Positions 32,701-43,629 of a DNA stretch of 64,000 nucleotides are shown here, piece after piece; position 1 is the stretch's first letter; each line of letters opens with the position of its first letter. The DNA comes from Zantedeschia hybrid cultivar (taxonomy: Eukaryota; Streptophyta; Magnoliopsida; Alismatales; Araceae), in NCBI GenBank assembly GCA_030544215.1, contig JARZZO010000011.1, forward strand, positions 17,996,501-18,060,500, read 5' to 3'. The notes beneath the pieces were generated by a model that made no database searches, was not told where the DNA came from, and saw only the letters and a program-made list of their open reading frames with translations. The position numbers were made by a program, and so were the translations under genes.

Positions 32701-33404
32701 GCTATATGTTGGTCAATCTATTAATACTATTAGAAAATATATTTGATTTGATAAGTTTATATCTGACTATATTTTATATCACATTCTTATTTGAGCTATA
32801 TGTAGAACTATGTAAGATTATATTTAGTATAATTATATAACGTGATTTGTAAAATTTACTATATGTTAAGTCATGTGGATAATTTGAAGCTTACTGAGTG
32901 GTTATATTTATAAATCTTATTAATATTTCAGAGTCTAAAAAATAGAATCTGAAATTTGAGAAGACTTCTGATTGAGGCGTTTGATATCTTCAAGAGGTTA
33001 TCTATATTTAAATTTACAATTTTCTTAAATTTGATGTAGTAGAGATAATGAGAGATTGATGTATTTTTCTTTATTTAGTAAGGTTGAGAATCTACATATA
33101 AATTGATGGATATTGTAATTTGTAAACTTTAGTATTAGTTATATTTAAATATTTTAGATTAATTGATAGTTATAGTATTTATTTAAATCGTCTTGTGATT
33201 GTTTAGCTCTCATATATTTTTATTATAGTGGAATTTGTTCCGAGATTACGTAGTGAGAATCTGAGTTGAAAAAGAAAAATAAACCGAATGCGGGACTTAA
33301 CATTATACCTCTTGTTACTGATTCATCTCAAAAATTATATAAACTTAATTTGAGTTTGTCTAAAATTATTACTGTGACATTATACCCCCGCCATAGACCT
33401 TATA
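29749..33404. repeat. Three 72-74-bp tandem units, the middle one split by a solo LTR
   Basis: Units start at about 29749, 29821 and 33331 and share TTTGAGTTTGTCTCAAATTA and GTGGCATTATA. The middle unit is 29821-29871 plus 33308-33330. Its length is 74 bp only if the LTR and one TTATA copy are removed. Confidence 0.75.
29867..33307 (+). mobile_element. 3.4-kb solo LTR, Del/Tekay-like, with TTATA target duplication
   Basis: The body, 29872-33302 (3431 bp), starts TGTTATGCCCTGCAC and ends GCGGGACTTAACA, flanked by perfect TTATA copies at 29867-29871 and 33303-33307. A TATAAATA box lies at 30950-30957. There is no coding sequence and no repeat of the start near the end, so it is one LTR, not a small element with two. 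The length and the GCCC..GCGGGA ends resemble LTRs of Del/Tekay chromoviruses, which is an inference. The interior is very AT-rich. Confidence 0.8.
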
Positions 33405-35301
33405 CCTAGAGAAAATCATGAGAATAGGTACATCGCAAAACAAGAAGATGAACATCGTCCAAAGAAAAGAAAAATACTAAAACAATAATGATATTTAACT
33501 CTTGTAAGTAACAAGATCAATGTGACTCTCCAACACTTGCAAACAATAAGAAATAGAGCCAAGATGACTCTTTTATAGTTAACATGACTTAACGACTTTA
33601 TCAACAAAGTCTCAATAAGATGTAAGGTAAAGGCATAGTCAGAGATGCGACTAAAAACAATTGAGGGGCAAGCAAGATGTGACTTAAAGCAGATGCACAA
33701 TTAGAGATATGACTAAAAATAAATGCATCATCAACAAGACGTACCTTAAAATAGACAAATGCAAAATTGACGCAATAGTCACCAATCTAAGAGACTTAGA
33801 CTAGCCTTGTCACCTACCTAAAAGAAGACTTAAGCACAAATTTTATCCTGAAGAAAACTCCATAAAATAAGCTATAGAAAGGCTTTAAACTTGACAGGCA
33901 TCATAATTCATGACTTGGGATGGACATTTCATTGGTCCAACCCTACTTTTAAAGGGGAAATAAGCTCAAAATCTTCAAAACAATGCACATCCGATCGATT
34001 ATAAACATGGAAACTTATCCTTCAATAGAATGTGAGAGATTTATGCATTTAGAAGTCCATCTCTATTATTTAGAGAATGTCCTTCAGGTACCTCCATGGC
34101 GTAAGTCATTCTCCATTGAAGGGAAAAAAGAAGAAAAAGAGAAGGTAACAAACATTAAGGAAGAGAATGACATAGACATGCGAATGATTAGGCTAGAATC
34201 ACTTGGGACTACTTGAGAGTACTTGGCCATTGAGGAATCATAGTCCATATCGTGGACATCCTCTTCTACTATCTTCAAGGGAGAAAAGGTCTCCAAACAT
34301 GGCACAAAGCATGCAAAAGACTTGAATCATGAATTTTGGACTGAATATGGATTTTTGCTTCATAGATGATCATTTAGGGAGTTTTTAACTTAAAGGGGCC
34401 TTCTCTCATGATCTAAGAGATCTCCTTTAACCATTCTCATATGAAAAACTATCCCTTGTGAAGGATGAAACATAAAAAATAAGTGAAAAATCAATAATAA
34501 AGCAAAACATGAACTTAGAATATGAGACTTTTCATTGTATATATCAAAAGAAACATAAAGAAGAATTCATAGAAGTGAGATGAGAAACTTAATATCATTT
34601 AAATATGAAAGAGATACAATCATTTAAATATGAAAGAAATACATTAAAGGAACATGTATCCCCTTTCACCATCCCTTCTAACCTCTCAAACATCATCCCT
34701 CCACCACCACCTTCTTTCTTCTTCCTTTCTAGCTTTCTCTATTATCTATTTCCTCTCTTCTTTTTTCTGGTTTGTGCATGTTTTTTGAAGAAGAAGAGAA
34801 GGTGGAGTCCTCTCCTAGATCTCCTTTTTCTTTTCAAAAGTTTCTTTTTTCCTCTCTTTTCTTTATGTATTTTCCTTTATCTAGTTTTCAAGAGAGGTCA
34901 AAAAGACATAGTTGGTCTATTACATAATAGATGGAAGGTCTTTTAGATGAGGACATGTGTCATTTAGATGATAGAAAGAGGCATGAGATGGATACAAGTG
35001 TCCCTCAATCATTGGCTTACCCTCTAGTGGGTTACTTTTAACCTACCATTCTTTCTAGAAGCTTCTATTTTCTTATCTCTTTGTAGGAAAGTGACTTTCC
35101 ATTTGGCATACTTTTTGAATAAGATGGTCTAGGAAATGGGTCAAAGTGAGCTACGAATGGGTATCCAAGTGTGAGCTATCCCTCTCATTTGTTGCAGAGT
35201 AATTTTATGGGTCAACCAATGGTCTTTTAGGTTTGGACTCTTTACAAGCCTTTTTAGCATTGTTTATTCAGTTTTAGGTATTTTAATGATCAGACTCGAT
35301 T
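33405..35301. other. Intergenic DNA, nothing recognised
   Basis: AT-rich. 34660-34870 is pyrimidine-rich on the plus strand. The open frames are short and without domains. Confidence 0.5.
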
Positions 35302-36634
35302 GCTAGTGTAGGTGCTTAGAATGACCGTGTGATTAACATGAAATATCTATGTTGTTTAGTGTAAACTAACCTATTGAAAACAGCAACTAAAGTGCAGTGA
35401 TCGCCAGAAACTTTTAACTTAAAAGTTTCAAAAGAGAGTATGATCGCCTACCTTTCAAAACGCGGAAGATTGAGTCCTTGGTTCCCCTTCCTCAGCCGGC
35501 TGAAGAAAGAGAGCCTTTTCTTTGCTTCTTTGTTCTTGCTATTGAGTTTGAAGTTGAGGATCGTCCAAAAGTTATGCTTGATTTCCCCCTTTTGATCTCT
35601 TGTTTGTTGTTGTTGAGTGCAGCAGAGACAGAAACAAAAATAAAGAACTATGATGAGAATTTAAATAGAAGTAGTATCTGAACTAATCATGATTTTAAGC
35701 ATATTTAAAACAGCAAACTCACTTTTTTAATGGCTTTGAAACCCCTTAAATCAAGTAGGTTTTTGAAAGATTATGCTGTGGTGTGTGTTTGCATGAAGTG
35801 AATATGAAGAATAAAACTAATGAAGATGAAAATAAATGCAGTATTGAAAAACTTATGCCCAGTCGGTTGAAGCTTTGAAAGGATGAAGATCTTGAAAGGG
35901 ACGCCGACTTCTGGGAATGGCAGTGCTCCGGCGTTACGACGTTGCTTCGATCTTCAACTCACTATAATGCTATGGCTCAACTCAATTCAATTATGTTCTC
36001 TTTTTTTTCTTTTTTTAACTCTTCAACATACAGGGTATTTATAGGCATTCCTTGCGTTCGCGATTAACATAGCAAAAAATCTCGAATTTATCCATCTTAA
36101 CCGACAGATAAATACTGATTAATTCATCTTTATCTGTAATTATCTAAAACGCGTCCACCTTTGCTGACGCCTTTCAGATTAATTAAGATAAGGATAAATA
36201 TCCGGAAAAATTTATCTTTATCTTTATTAGGTAAAACACGTCCACTTATGTAGACGTCTTTTAGACTAATTAAGATAAGGATAAACATCCGGAGGGGAAG
36301 TTAAAATCACTTAGGAAATTTAAAACGCGTCGACCTTACAAGACGCCTTTTAGTTAATTAATTAATTAATTAAAATTCAAATTTAATCGTTAAAACAGGA
36401 ATAAACTCTAAATAGCGTCCACTTGGGTCGACGTCTTTTAGAATTCTTCATATTTTAACTTAAATTTGAGCTAAAATCAATTTAATTGATTAACTTAAAC
36501 ATGTCTGTTAAACCCGACACTTAAAAAGATTAATAAAAATTAATCAATGATTAATTATCAGACCATTTCGAGGCATTATTGTATGATATGAAATTTACTC
36601 GAAATGACGTCAAAATTAGCGTGTCTACAGCTAG
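35302..36634 (-). mobile_element. Solo LTR of family A with GCTAG target duplication
   Basis: The body, 35307-36629 (1323 bp), starts TGTAGGTGCTTAGAATGACC and ends GTGTCTACA, with perfect GCTAG copies at 35302-35306 and 36630-36634. It is homologous along its length to the LTRs of the element at 12101-26437 but clearly more diverged than those are from each other. The palindromes recur at 36146, 36233, 36322 and about 36410, again 87-89 bp apart. Confidence 0.93.
36146..36438. repeat. 88-bp-period palindrome array (solo LTR copy)
   Basis: AAAACGCGTC..GACGCCTTT at 36146, AAAACACGTC..GACGTCTTTT at 36233, AAAACGCGTC..GACGCCTTTT at 36322, and a worn fourth unit near 36410. Spacing is kept although spacer bases differ from the other copies. 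Confidence 0.88.
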
Positions 36635-36910
36635 TGACAACAACTCACTTTGTGAGATAAGCTCCAAAGGTAGTTGATCCATTCGGCCCAATAACCTCCT
36701 CAATATCTAACTAGTTGAAGAGATACAGAGCAATTCTAGAACATTAAAATAGTCTCACATCGAAAAGAGCAAAAAATCTCACTTATCCTCTCTTCATAAT
36801 AGAGGTCGAGAGTGTCAAATCAAAATAAGTCATCATTTGCTTATTTAGGATGTATTTGAGAACGCTAAGGAATGTTGCTAGTATCCCATAATTCTTTCAT
36901 ACATCTAAAA

Positions 36911-37196
36911 ACAAGTTTGAGCTGCTTCTCCAAAAGTCCATTGTACTAGGTCTCTTCTCTCTATCTCTCTATTTTCTCCTTTAATCTTCTCTTCACAGAA
37001 GCCTGAGAGCACTAGGACCATTTGTGAATGCTCAAAATGTGTCAGAGATTATATACAAAAGCAAGTTTGAGCTATTTTTCCAAAAGCCTATTGTACTAGA
37101 TCTCTTCTCTTCCTCCTTTAATCTTCTCTTCACAGAAGCTTGAGAGCATTAGGACCATTTGAGAATGCTCAAAATGTGTCAAAGATTATGTACAGA
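36911..37196. repeat. 150-bp tandem duplication
   Basis: CAAGTTTGAGCT..CCAAAAG..ATTGTACTAG..TTAATCTTCTCTTCACAG occurs from 36911 and again from 37061, with scattered differences and a small length change in the CT-rich part. Confidence 0.88.
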
Positions 37197-37274
37197 CCAA
37201 AATGGCCCATGAATGTGCCCAAACGCGCCCTTAGGCATTTAAATCTTGCTACGTCATCCATCAACTTATTTGAG

Positions 37275-37426
37275 TTTTAGACATTGTTCTTCGGATAACC
37301 ACACTAGAGAGCCTGGTAATATTTGATGACTGTATAAAACACATCTCGAATTTTAGACGTTGTTCCTTGGATAACCACACTAGAGAGTCTGGTAATATTT
37401 GCTGACTGTATAAAACACATCTCAAA
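37275..37426. repeat. 76-bp tandem duplication
   Basis: TTTTAGACATTGTTCTTCGG.. starts at 37275 and TTTTAGACGTTGTTCCTTGG.. at 37351; the units are colinear to about 37426 with a few substitutions. Confidence 0.92.
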
Positions 37427-39090
37427 CGGGACTTGCTATCTTTACATGTGACACTCGGCCTTTGACTGCTTTAATAGCAAATACAAACTTTTTTTGACCC
37501 TATACATATAGTAAACTAAGAATATGTTTGTCCTATCAGTTATTAGCTTATAAGTCAATTAAGGAATAATCCTTTTAAATCGGTAGCATAATAATAATAA
37601 AAAAAATTGTTCGATCCACATTAAATTCTATCCATATGCATATATACATTTTACCTTTTTTTTTTTTAAGAGAAGCGATCACGCACATCTCGAACGATTC
37701 CCACCATCAATGGCGCAACTAAGGGACTCCTTGGGGGAGGAGGAGGCATATTTATTTATTATTTTCAGTAAACTAAACAACAATTATTAATGAGTTGTCC
37801 TCAAAATATAAGTATAATATAAATGAAAAAGTAAATAGAAAAGGTTAGAATCACTGAAATAAAGAAAATACTCTAAATACTCAATTATATAGTGTATCCA
37901 TCTTGTCATTTTATTATCACTATAATGAGTGCTTATGTTAGTGCCACCTTGCCAAATATGCTATTCTAAAATTGCCAATGTATGTTGTTCCAAACTCTAA
38001 AAAGAGAGAATATTGAGATGAGTTCATTTGTGAGAGAGATTGACAGAAAGACTAAAGGAGGGATGAGAGCCTGCTCTTTGATCTTCACTGGTATTTCTTT
38101 TTATGTTAGAAAGTCGTGTCGGACACTCAGATACGGCATGACACTCGGTCACTCATTTTCAACTCTTTATTTTAAAATTTCAAAGTAAATACTAGATATT
38201 TCTTAAAATATTTATATCTTCTCAAAATATTTGTGTGTATAATAAAATTTGATATATTTTAGTTATATCATTTATATTTTAATTTTTTTAATAATTATAC
38301 TTTATTATATACACGTATAACTACATAGTCATATGTATATATACGTATATTCTCTGTGTCCTCGTGTTCTATTTTTAAGATATTGACGTGTCCGACACAT
38401 GTGTTCGTGTCTCACAGACCATAGTATGATAGTCTCGCACGTTGTTGGAGCCTCAAGGTTGCAAGACGTTGAAAAGCAGAACCTTGGAGTTGGAGGGGGA
38501 TAAAAGAAAAAATATTTTTATATATACACTCTTATAAATTATTATAGTTGTATATATACTCTAATATGTTATTATAAATATTTTAAATTCTTCATATAAA
38601 GTGTAGTATACCCTTTCGTCAACATTGACCAAAAATGGCAGAAAGATTTTAAAGTCATTTGCAAACAAAAAAACAAAAAAAAAACAAGAGAGATTTTAAA
38701 GTTATATTCCTTAAATTGACTAAAATTTTGCTTACTAGAATTGGGCATGCACTCCTCACTTTATCAACGTGTGCATAATCTTTCTAACACATTCGAACAG
38801 AGTTCACAATATTTTTCGGAAAAGTATAACTACAATCTTGTTGAAAATTTCAAGAGAATTTGTTTAATAGATGGACGTCAGAGATATCTTACAAATATGG
38901 TAACTTAAAGGGATATACATATCCCTGATTCTAGCGTATGTGGATGAGGTTCACAATAGTCTGAAGGAAAGGCATGATTGTAATCTTATTTTAAGATTTC
39001 AATAGTATTTATAACAATATATGAGCCTATGAAGTATAATAAAATATAATAATTATATGGATATGTATAAAACATAAAAAAGAAAAAAAA
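37427..39090. other. AT-rich intergenic DNA upstream of GLE1
   Basis: No gene seen. It contains poly-T/poly-A runs and AT-rich low complexity near 38170-38600. The last 100 bp is presumably core promoter, but no clear TATA box can be named. Confidence 0.5.
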
Positions 39091-39099
39091 GGGTTAAAT

Positions 39100-39266
39100 G
39101 GAAAAGTGAGTTCCTTCCCCCTCCCTCCGCCACCGACCAAGCCAGTAACCCACCGTTGCGTTGTCTTCTTCTTCCTCTTCTAAAAAGGCGAGGGCGAGAG
39201 CGAGAGCGAGAGCGAGCGCGAGCCCGAGCCCGAGCGCGGCTTCCCGTTCTCCCTCCGCCCGTACAG
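39100..39266 (+). other. GLE1: 5'UTR exon 1 of GLE1 (approximate start)
   Basis: GC-rich leader without an ATG, ending at the splice donor GTACAG/GTAATC. It contains an imperfect GCGAGA hexamer array (39186-39236). The start is approximate. Confidence 0.55.
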
Positions 39267-39679
39267 GTAATCTCTCTCTCTCTCTCTCCGCCGGTAACAA
39301 CCGGCGCCGCCGGCCAACCCTTCCCCTGCGCCGCCCCGCTTCCCCCGCTTCGCTCCCCTCACGCGGCGGAGCTGTTTGGGTTTCGTCGTGGTCTTGGTCT
39401 CGGTGCGGGAAAATGCTTAGCGCCGGAAACTTTGGGCAACATCAGTTTTCTTGAATCCGGGGTACACGGGAGATCCATAACCCGTATACGATGATTAGGG
39501 TTAAATATATAGGGATTGTGTAATCACTGCAATTGTTTGATGATTCGATTTCTGCAAATGGTAGACAGTTTTCTCTATATCTTCCTGTGATTATTGTGAT
39601 TTTAATCTGGTAGGCAGTTTTCTCTATATCTTCCTGTGATTATTGTGATTTCAATCTATGTTTCCTCTCCGTTTTGCAG
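39267..39679 (+). other. GLE1: 5'UTR intron of GLE1
   Basis: Predicted from donor CAG/GTAATC at 39267 and acceptor TCTCCGTTTTGCAG at 39679, with T-rich sequence between. The intron starts with a CT repeat (39270-39288) and contains a 49-bp tandem duplication (39559-39607 and 39608-39656, about two mismatches). Leader introns often raise expression in plants; that role is an inference. Confidence 0.65.
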
Positions 39680-39854
39680 ATTTAAGTTTTATTCTCTGGA
39701 GCACTGGCTACGCCACTGTGTGCGGCGGAGCAACCGGCGGCGACACCATCGAGCAACCGCCTTCGCCGCCACACCTTAAGGCTGCACGAGACTGGGCTCT
39801 CCCTTGCAGAGTCTCTTGCTGTAGCTGTCCCATCTGAAACAGCTTTCGTTCAGG

Positions 39855-41762
39855 ATGGGTTTTGTCAAACTGGAGTTGCGGGTGCCCCAGAATTCCACCT
39901 GGGGAAAGATATCGGCTGAACCCGACTCTTGTTGGACGCTGGATTCACTCATCTCAGAGCTTAACTCCTTCCAAATCAAGAGCCCGTTGCCCCCTCCTTG
40001 TTCATCACCCTCTTTGAGCATACCAGAGTGCAGGTATGGTACGAGGGTGGAAGAGAAAGCTAGTGTGAGCAATGGCAAGCCCTTCACAATGTGCATCTCT
40101 GATGATGATGCAGAGGATACCGATAGTGACATTGCAGGAAATTCTGACAAGAGCTTGATGACAGGGACACGGTTTTCCTGTCCTGAAGCTGATTTTAGCG
40201 ATGCTGAAGATTCTGATTATGAGTTGGACCTTGAGCAACCTGTAGACCACCTTATGGACAAAAAAAGCTTAGCAGAATGTTATTTGTTTGAACTGGAACG
40301 GGAGAACCAAACAAGAGTTATGGCGGAGCTCAGGAAAAAAGCATTCGCTTTGGAAGCAGAACTGAGAAATGAAAACAAGAGGTCATTATCTGCGATAGCT
40401 CAGCTCGACAGACATACGGAAGCAAGGAGGGAGCTGGATAGACAAATAGATAAGCAATATCAGCGCAAGCTTGCAGAAGCACTCGACAGACACTTATCTG
40501 CTGTCCAGAGAGATCATGAACAAAGATCGCAAATAGAGGAGCAGAGAATCAAAGATGATGCTGCTTTTGAGGAGGCTAAAAAGAAGGAAAGAGCACTTCT
40601 CGAGGAAAAAGTGTGTAGAGATAATGCAGAAGCTGAGGCCAGACAAGAGGCTGCTAGACTAGAGGAAGAAAAGCAGAAGAATGCTGCCATAGAAGTTGCA
40701 AAAGCTCCTATTATAGAACTTCAAGGAAGAAATGATGGCGAAACTAAGTACACAGTTCTTGGTGAGACAACTGACAAGCAATTAGAGCCCAACATGGCCA
40801 TCAGTGCGGAGAATCCTATTGAAACAAGGGAGCCTGTTGTTCCATCTACCAGCCCAGATGTTCTATTTAAGGCTGCAGATTCTGCACTAAGAGCAGCAGA
40901 GGAAAGACTTATAAAGCATGAGAAAGGATCTGAGCTATATGATAAATTGGTTTCAAGCTCAGATAAGGATTTTGACAACTACCAGCGACAAATTGCTAGA
41001 CGGATTAGACAACTAACTGGGACAGTTGAGAATGTTAGAACAAAATCATCTGAGCTGAGTAACATCATGAAGGACCCTCGATGTCCTTATCCTGTCTCAT
41101 TGATGATATTCGCAAAGAAGATTCTTAATCTGTGTGAGAACCCGGGAGCAAGCTTTGATGGCACTGCTTTTGCTGTTGGTTATGTCATTGTTCGTGTCTC
41201 AACACAGGTTCCTGCTGCTATGGATTTTGTTCTGGCTGAGTTCCACAAGGCTTGCATATATACTGTGCCAAAGTATGTGCAGACTTCTAAGGTAACAAGC
41301 AAGGCCCAATACCAGAAATTGATTGGATATCGAGAAGAAAATGGCAAGTTTGAAAGCACTGACAGTTATCTGGATCGTATTGAATCATACATGAAACTAT
41401 ATGCTGCACTCGTGCAGACGGATATTGGAAGTATGCCAAACCCTCATGGTATAAAAGAAGGATGGGCATGGCTTGCAAGGCTCCTTAATATGCTTCCAGC
41501 TAACAAATTTACTGCTGTCGCATTGGAGGCCTTCCTAAAGATGGCTGGCTTTGCACTATTTCAGAAGTACAGATCACAGTTTAGAAAAATGCTGAATGTC
41601 ATCTCTAACAAGTTCTTACCTGTGCTGAAGGCACGGGGAGGTTCAGATGTGCATATGATCATCAGTAAACTTGAAACTTACTTAGAGAAGAAACTGTATC
41701 TAAAAGAACCAGATGGGCGGCGTTTGGAGGCCTCTTTGTCATCAAGACTTCATATGGCATAG
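39855..41762 (+). CDS. GLE1: GLE1 mRNA export factor, 635 aa
   Basis: Nucleoporin-associated protein that, with inositol hexakisphosphate, activates the DEAD-box helicase DBP5/LOS4 at the cytoplasmic face of the nuclear pore so that exported mRNA is released; essential in Arabidopsis embryos. The protein has the plant N-terminus (MGFVKLELRVPQ), an acidic stretch near 80-95 and 110-125, a long charged coiled coil (about 145-285, rich in Glu/Lys/Arg/Ala), a poorly conserved linker, and the helical GLE1 domain (about 344-620) with YPVSLMIFAKKILNLCENPG, VPKYVQTSKV and KEGWAWLARLLNMLPAN. Length fits plant GLE1. The start is the first ATG after the predicted splice acceptor, with no upstream ATG in the exon and G at +4. 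The coding region is a single exon. Codon use is balanced, unlike the GC-rich CIPK gene. Confidence 0.95.
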   Translation: MGFVKLELRVPQNSTWGKISAEPDSCWTLDSLISELNSFQIKSPLPPPCSSPSLSIPECRYGTRVEEKASVSNGKPFTMCISDDDAEDTDSDIAGNSDKSLMTGTRFSCPEADFSDAEDSDYELDLEQPVDHLMDKKSLAECYLFELERENQTRVMAELRKKAFALEAELRNENKRSLSAIAQLDRHTEARRELDRQIDKQYQRKLAEALDRHLSAVQRDHEQRSQIEEQRIKDDAAFEEAKKKERALLEEKVCRDNAEAEARQEAARLEEEKQKNAAIEVAKAPIIELQGRNDGETKYTVLGETTDKQLEPNMAISAENPIETREPVVPSTSPDVLFKAADSALRAAEERLIKHEKGSELYDKLVSSSDKDFDNYQRQIARRIRQLTGTVENVRTKSSELSNIMKDPRCPYPVSLMIFAKKILNLCENPGASFDGTAFAVGYVIVRVSTQVPAAMDFVLAEFHKACIYTVPKYVQTSKVTSKAQYQKLIGYREENGKFESTDSYLDRIESYMKLYAALVQTDIGSMPNPHGIKEGWAWLARLLNMLPANKFTAVALEAFLKMAGFALFQKYRSQFRKMLNVISNKFLPVLKARGGSDVHMIISKLETYLEKKLYLKEPDGRRLEASLSSRLHMA

Positions 41763-42560
41763 AAGTTTGCCTGATGCTCTAGTATATGCTATTTCCACTG
41801 CTGTCACGGGTGGAAGAGGTGCAGATTGACACCAGAGGATGGAGCATCCCCAAAAGGTTACATCTTTTCCATGTTTCACTTCTTCTTTCCTTGCATAGAT
41901 CCATCAAGGGTTAATAGGCTTGCATCTAGATCTTCTGTTTTTTATCATTTTTTCTTGCATGTTTGGTGACAGTGTCAGTAGGCATTTCTTGAGCTAAATC
42001 TGTAGTGGGACATCATATTCAAGGCATGTTGGTTAGCTGCAGATTGCCAACTCCAAGTTCATTAATTTAGCATAAATACTGTTTTAATGATCTCGGAAAA
42101 GGAAAAAGACAGGAGTTGTAATTTTATTTCCAAAGTATGTTATTATCCTTGTATCCGATTTTAATGAGTGGATTTGATGTACACCTCTACAAAACGTCAA
42201 TCTGCCAAGTTTGGCTTCTATCTTAAGGAGACCAGAAGGGATCTGTAAACTAGTGACATCTTTGAGGGGCAGCCTCCATAAAAGGTATTTATTGTGAATT
42301 CTGTTCAAGGAAAAAGAAGCCTGGCATCAAGGTCTTGGGTTGTGGTTACAGATTGTACTGCCATAATTAACAAGGATCCTCCTAACTACATACAGATTTC
42401 ATCCTTTTGTAACAATTTAGGAGTTTGGGCAACATTATTTTAATGAACATGCAGGAAAATATTATGTAACATACATTTACTTGTTAACTACGTGTACTGG
42501 TTTCTGATGGTTTCCAGCAGGTCAAATACTGAGACTGCCTTTGGAACAACTAGGCCTGCC
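41763..42560 (+). other. GLE1 3'UTR and downstream DNA
   Basis: Probable 3'UTR for the first few hundred bases; no single poly(A) signal stands out. No further gene. Confidence 0.5.
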
Positions 42561-42667
42561 AACCAACTAGCGCTGTCAAAATGGGTCCAAGACCCAGGGA
42601 ACTGACCTATTGGCCTGGTAAGTTTGAGTCTGGGTATACCCAAAAACCCAATAGTAGACCCATTAAT

Positions 42668-43360
42668 TAGGGGTGTTCACAATTTGATTTGGTTTGGTTT
42701 TAAGAAAATTTTAGAGAACCCAACCCACACCAAACAAACTCCCAAACCAAACTAGACATTTTGAAACCAAACCAAACCGAAATAATTTGGTTTGGTTTGG
42801 TTTAGCCACCATAATGAGACATTATCTCTCAAATAAGTCTTCAACAGTTTAACAATTTATATAATAAGTGAATGATTCTTATAAACAAAGATTAACTATA
42901 CTTTTAGTTATTCTAATTAACTTCTAATAGATGATTGAGGCATATAATGATGAAAAAAATAGATTATTTTAAAATAATGGGTCATATTACTCTTTACACT
43001 TCATTTTAAAAAAAAACCTATGTTACATTTTACATATGAATGGAGGAAGATGCTTTTAATTTGAATAGAAAGGATTACAGTACTCCATTATACTTGATAA
43101 TTTTCAATGATTTTAGTTTAATATATATAATAACCACTAGATATTTACACTAAAATTTTGCCCATATAAATAATTCGGTTTGTTTGCTTTCGTTTGGTTT
43201 TTGAAGAGTAGAAACCAAACCAAATCAAATTTTCTTGTTTGGTTTGGTTTCAACCCAAACCAAAATTTTGTAGACTTCAAACTGAACCAAACCAAAACAA
43301 ATGAGTCGGTTCAGTTTGGTTTTCTAGTTTGAAGTTTGAACCAAATAGTGAACACCCTTA
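42668..43360. mobile_element. Foldback hAT-like element rich in GGTTTGGTTT
   Basis: The left end TAGGGGTGTTCAC and right end GTGAACACCCTTA are inverted repeats of the TAGGGGTG type seen in plant hAT elements. Both arms are filled with TTGGTTTGGTTT / AACCAAACC words that can pair; the centre is AT-rich. About 690 bp, no coding sequence. A matching 8-bp target duplication was not found, so the outer limits may be off. Confidence 0.6.
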
Positions 43361-43575
43361 CTGCGTTTTCGAAAGTGGACAATGCCACTAATATCAGAGG
43401 AAACTTTGATCCCTGCCACACGGTTGTTCCATCTTCTCTTCACCACCGCCGCCCCACTATAGTAGCTACCGACCGCCGCCGCCGCCACACCCTTCCTCCT
43501 CTTTCTTCGCCCCATCTCGTTTTTTTTTTTCTTTCCTCCGCAGTCCCTTCACCGGAATCACAAAAAAGGACAAAA

Positions 43576-43628
43576 GGTTACTGTTCATGGTGAACAGTAA
43601 CCGCAATTACTGTTCACGGTGAACAGTA
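43576..43628. repeat. Two adjacent perfect-armed palindromes
   Basis: GGTTACTGTTCA/TGAACAGTAACC with a 3-nt loop (43576-43602) is followed by TACTGTTCA/TGAACAGTA with a 3-nt loop (43608-43628). Related half-sites (ACCGTTCAC, TTACTGTTCAT) follow up to about 43672. Confidence 0.95.
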
Positions 43629-43629
43629 C

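Noticed and set aside
39156..39494. Frames with Arg-Glu and Arg-Ala repeats
   Set aside because: They come from the GCGAGA hexamer array and CT run in the GLE1 leader; they cross the predicted intron and lack any other support.
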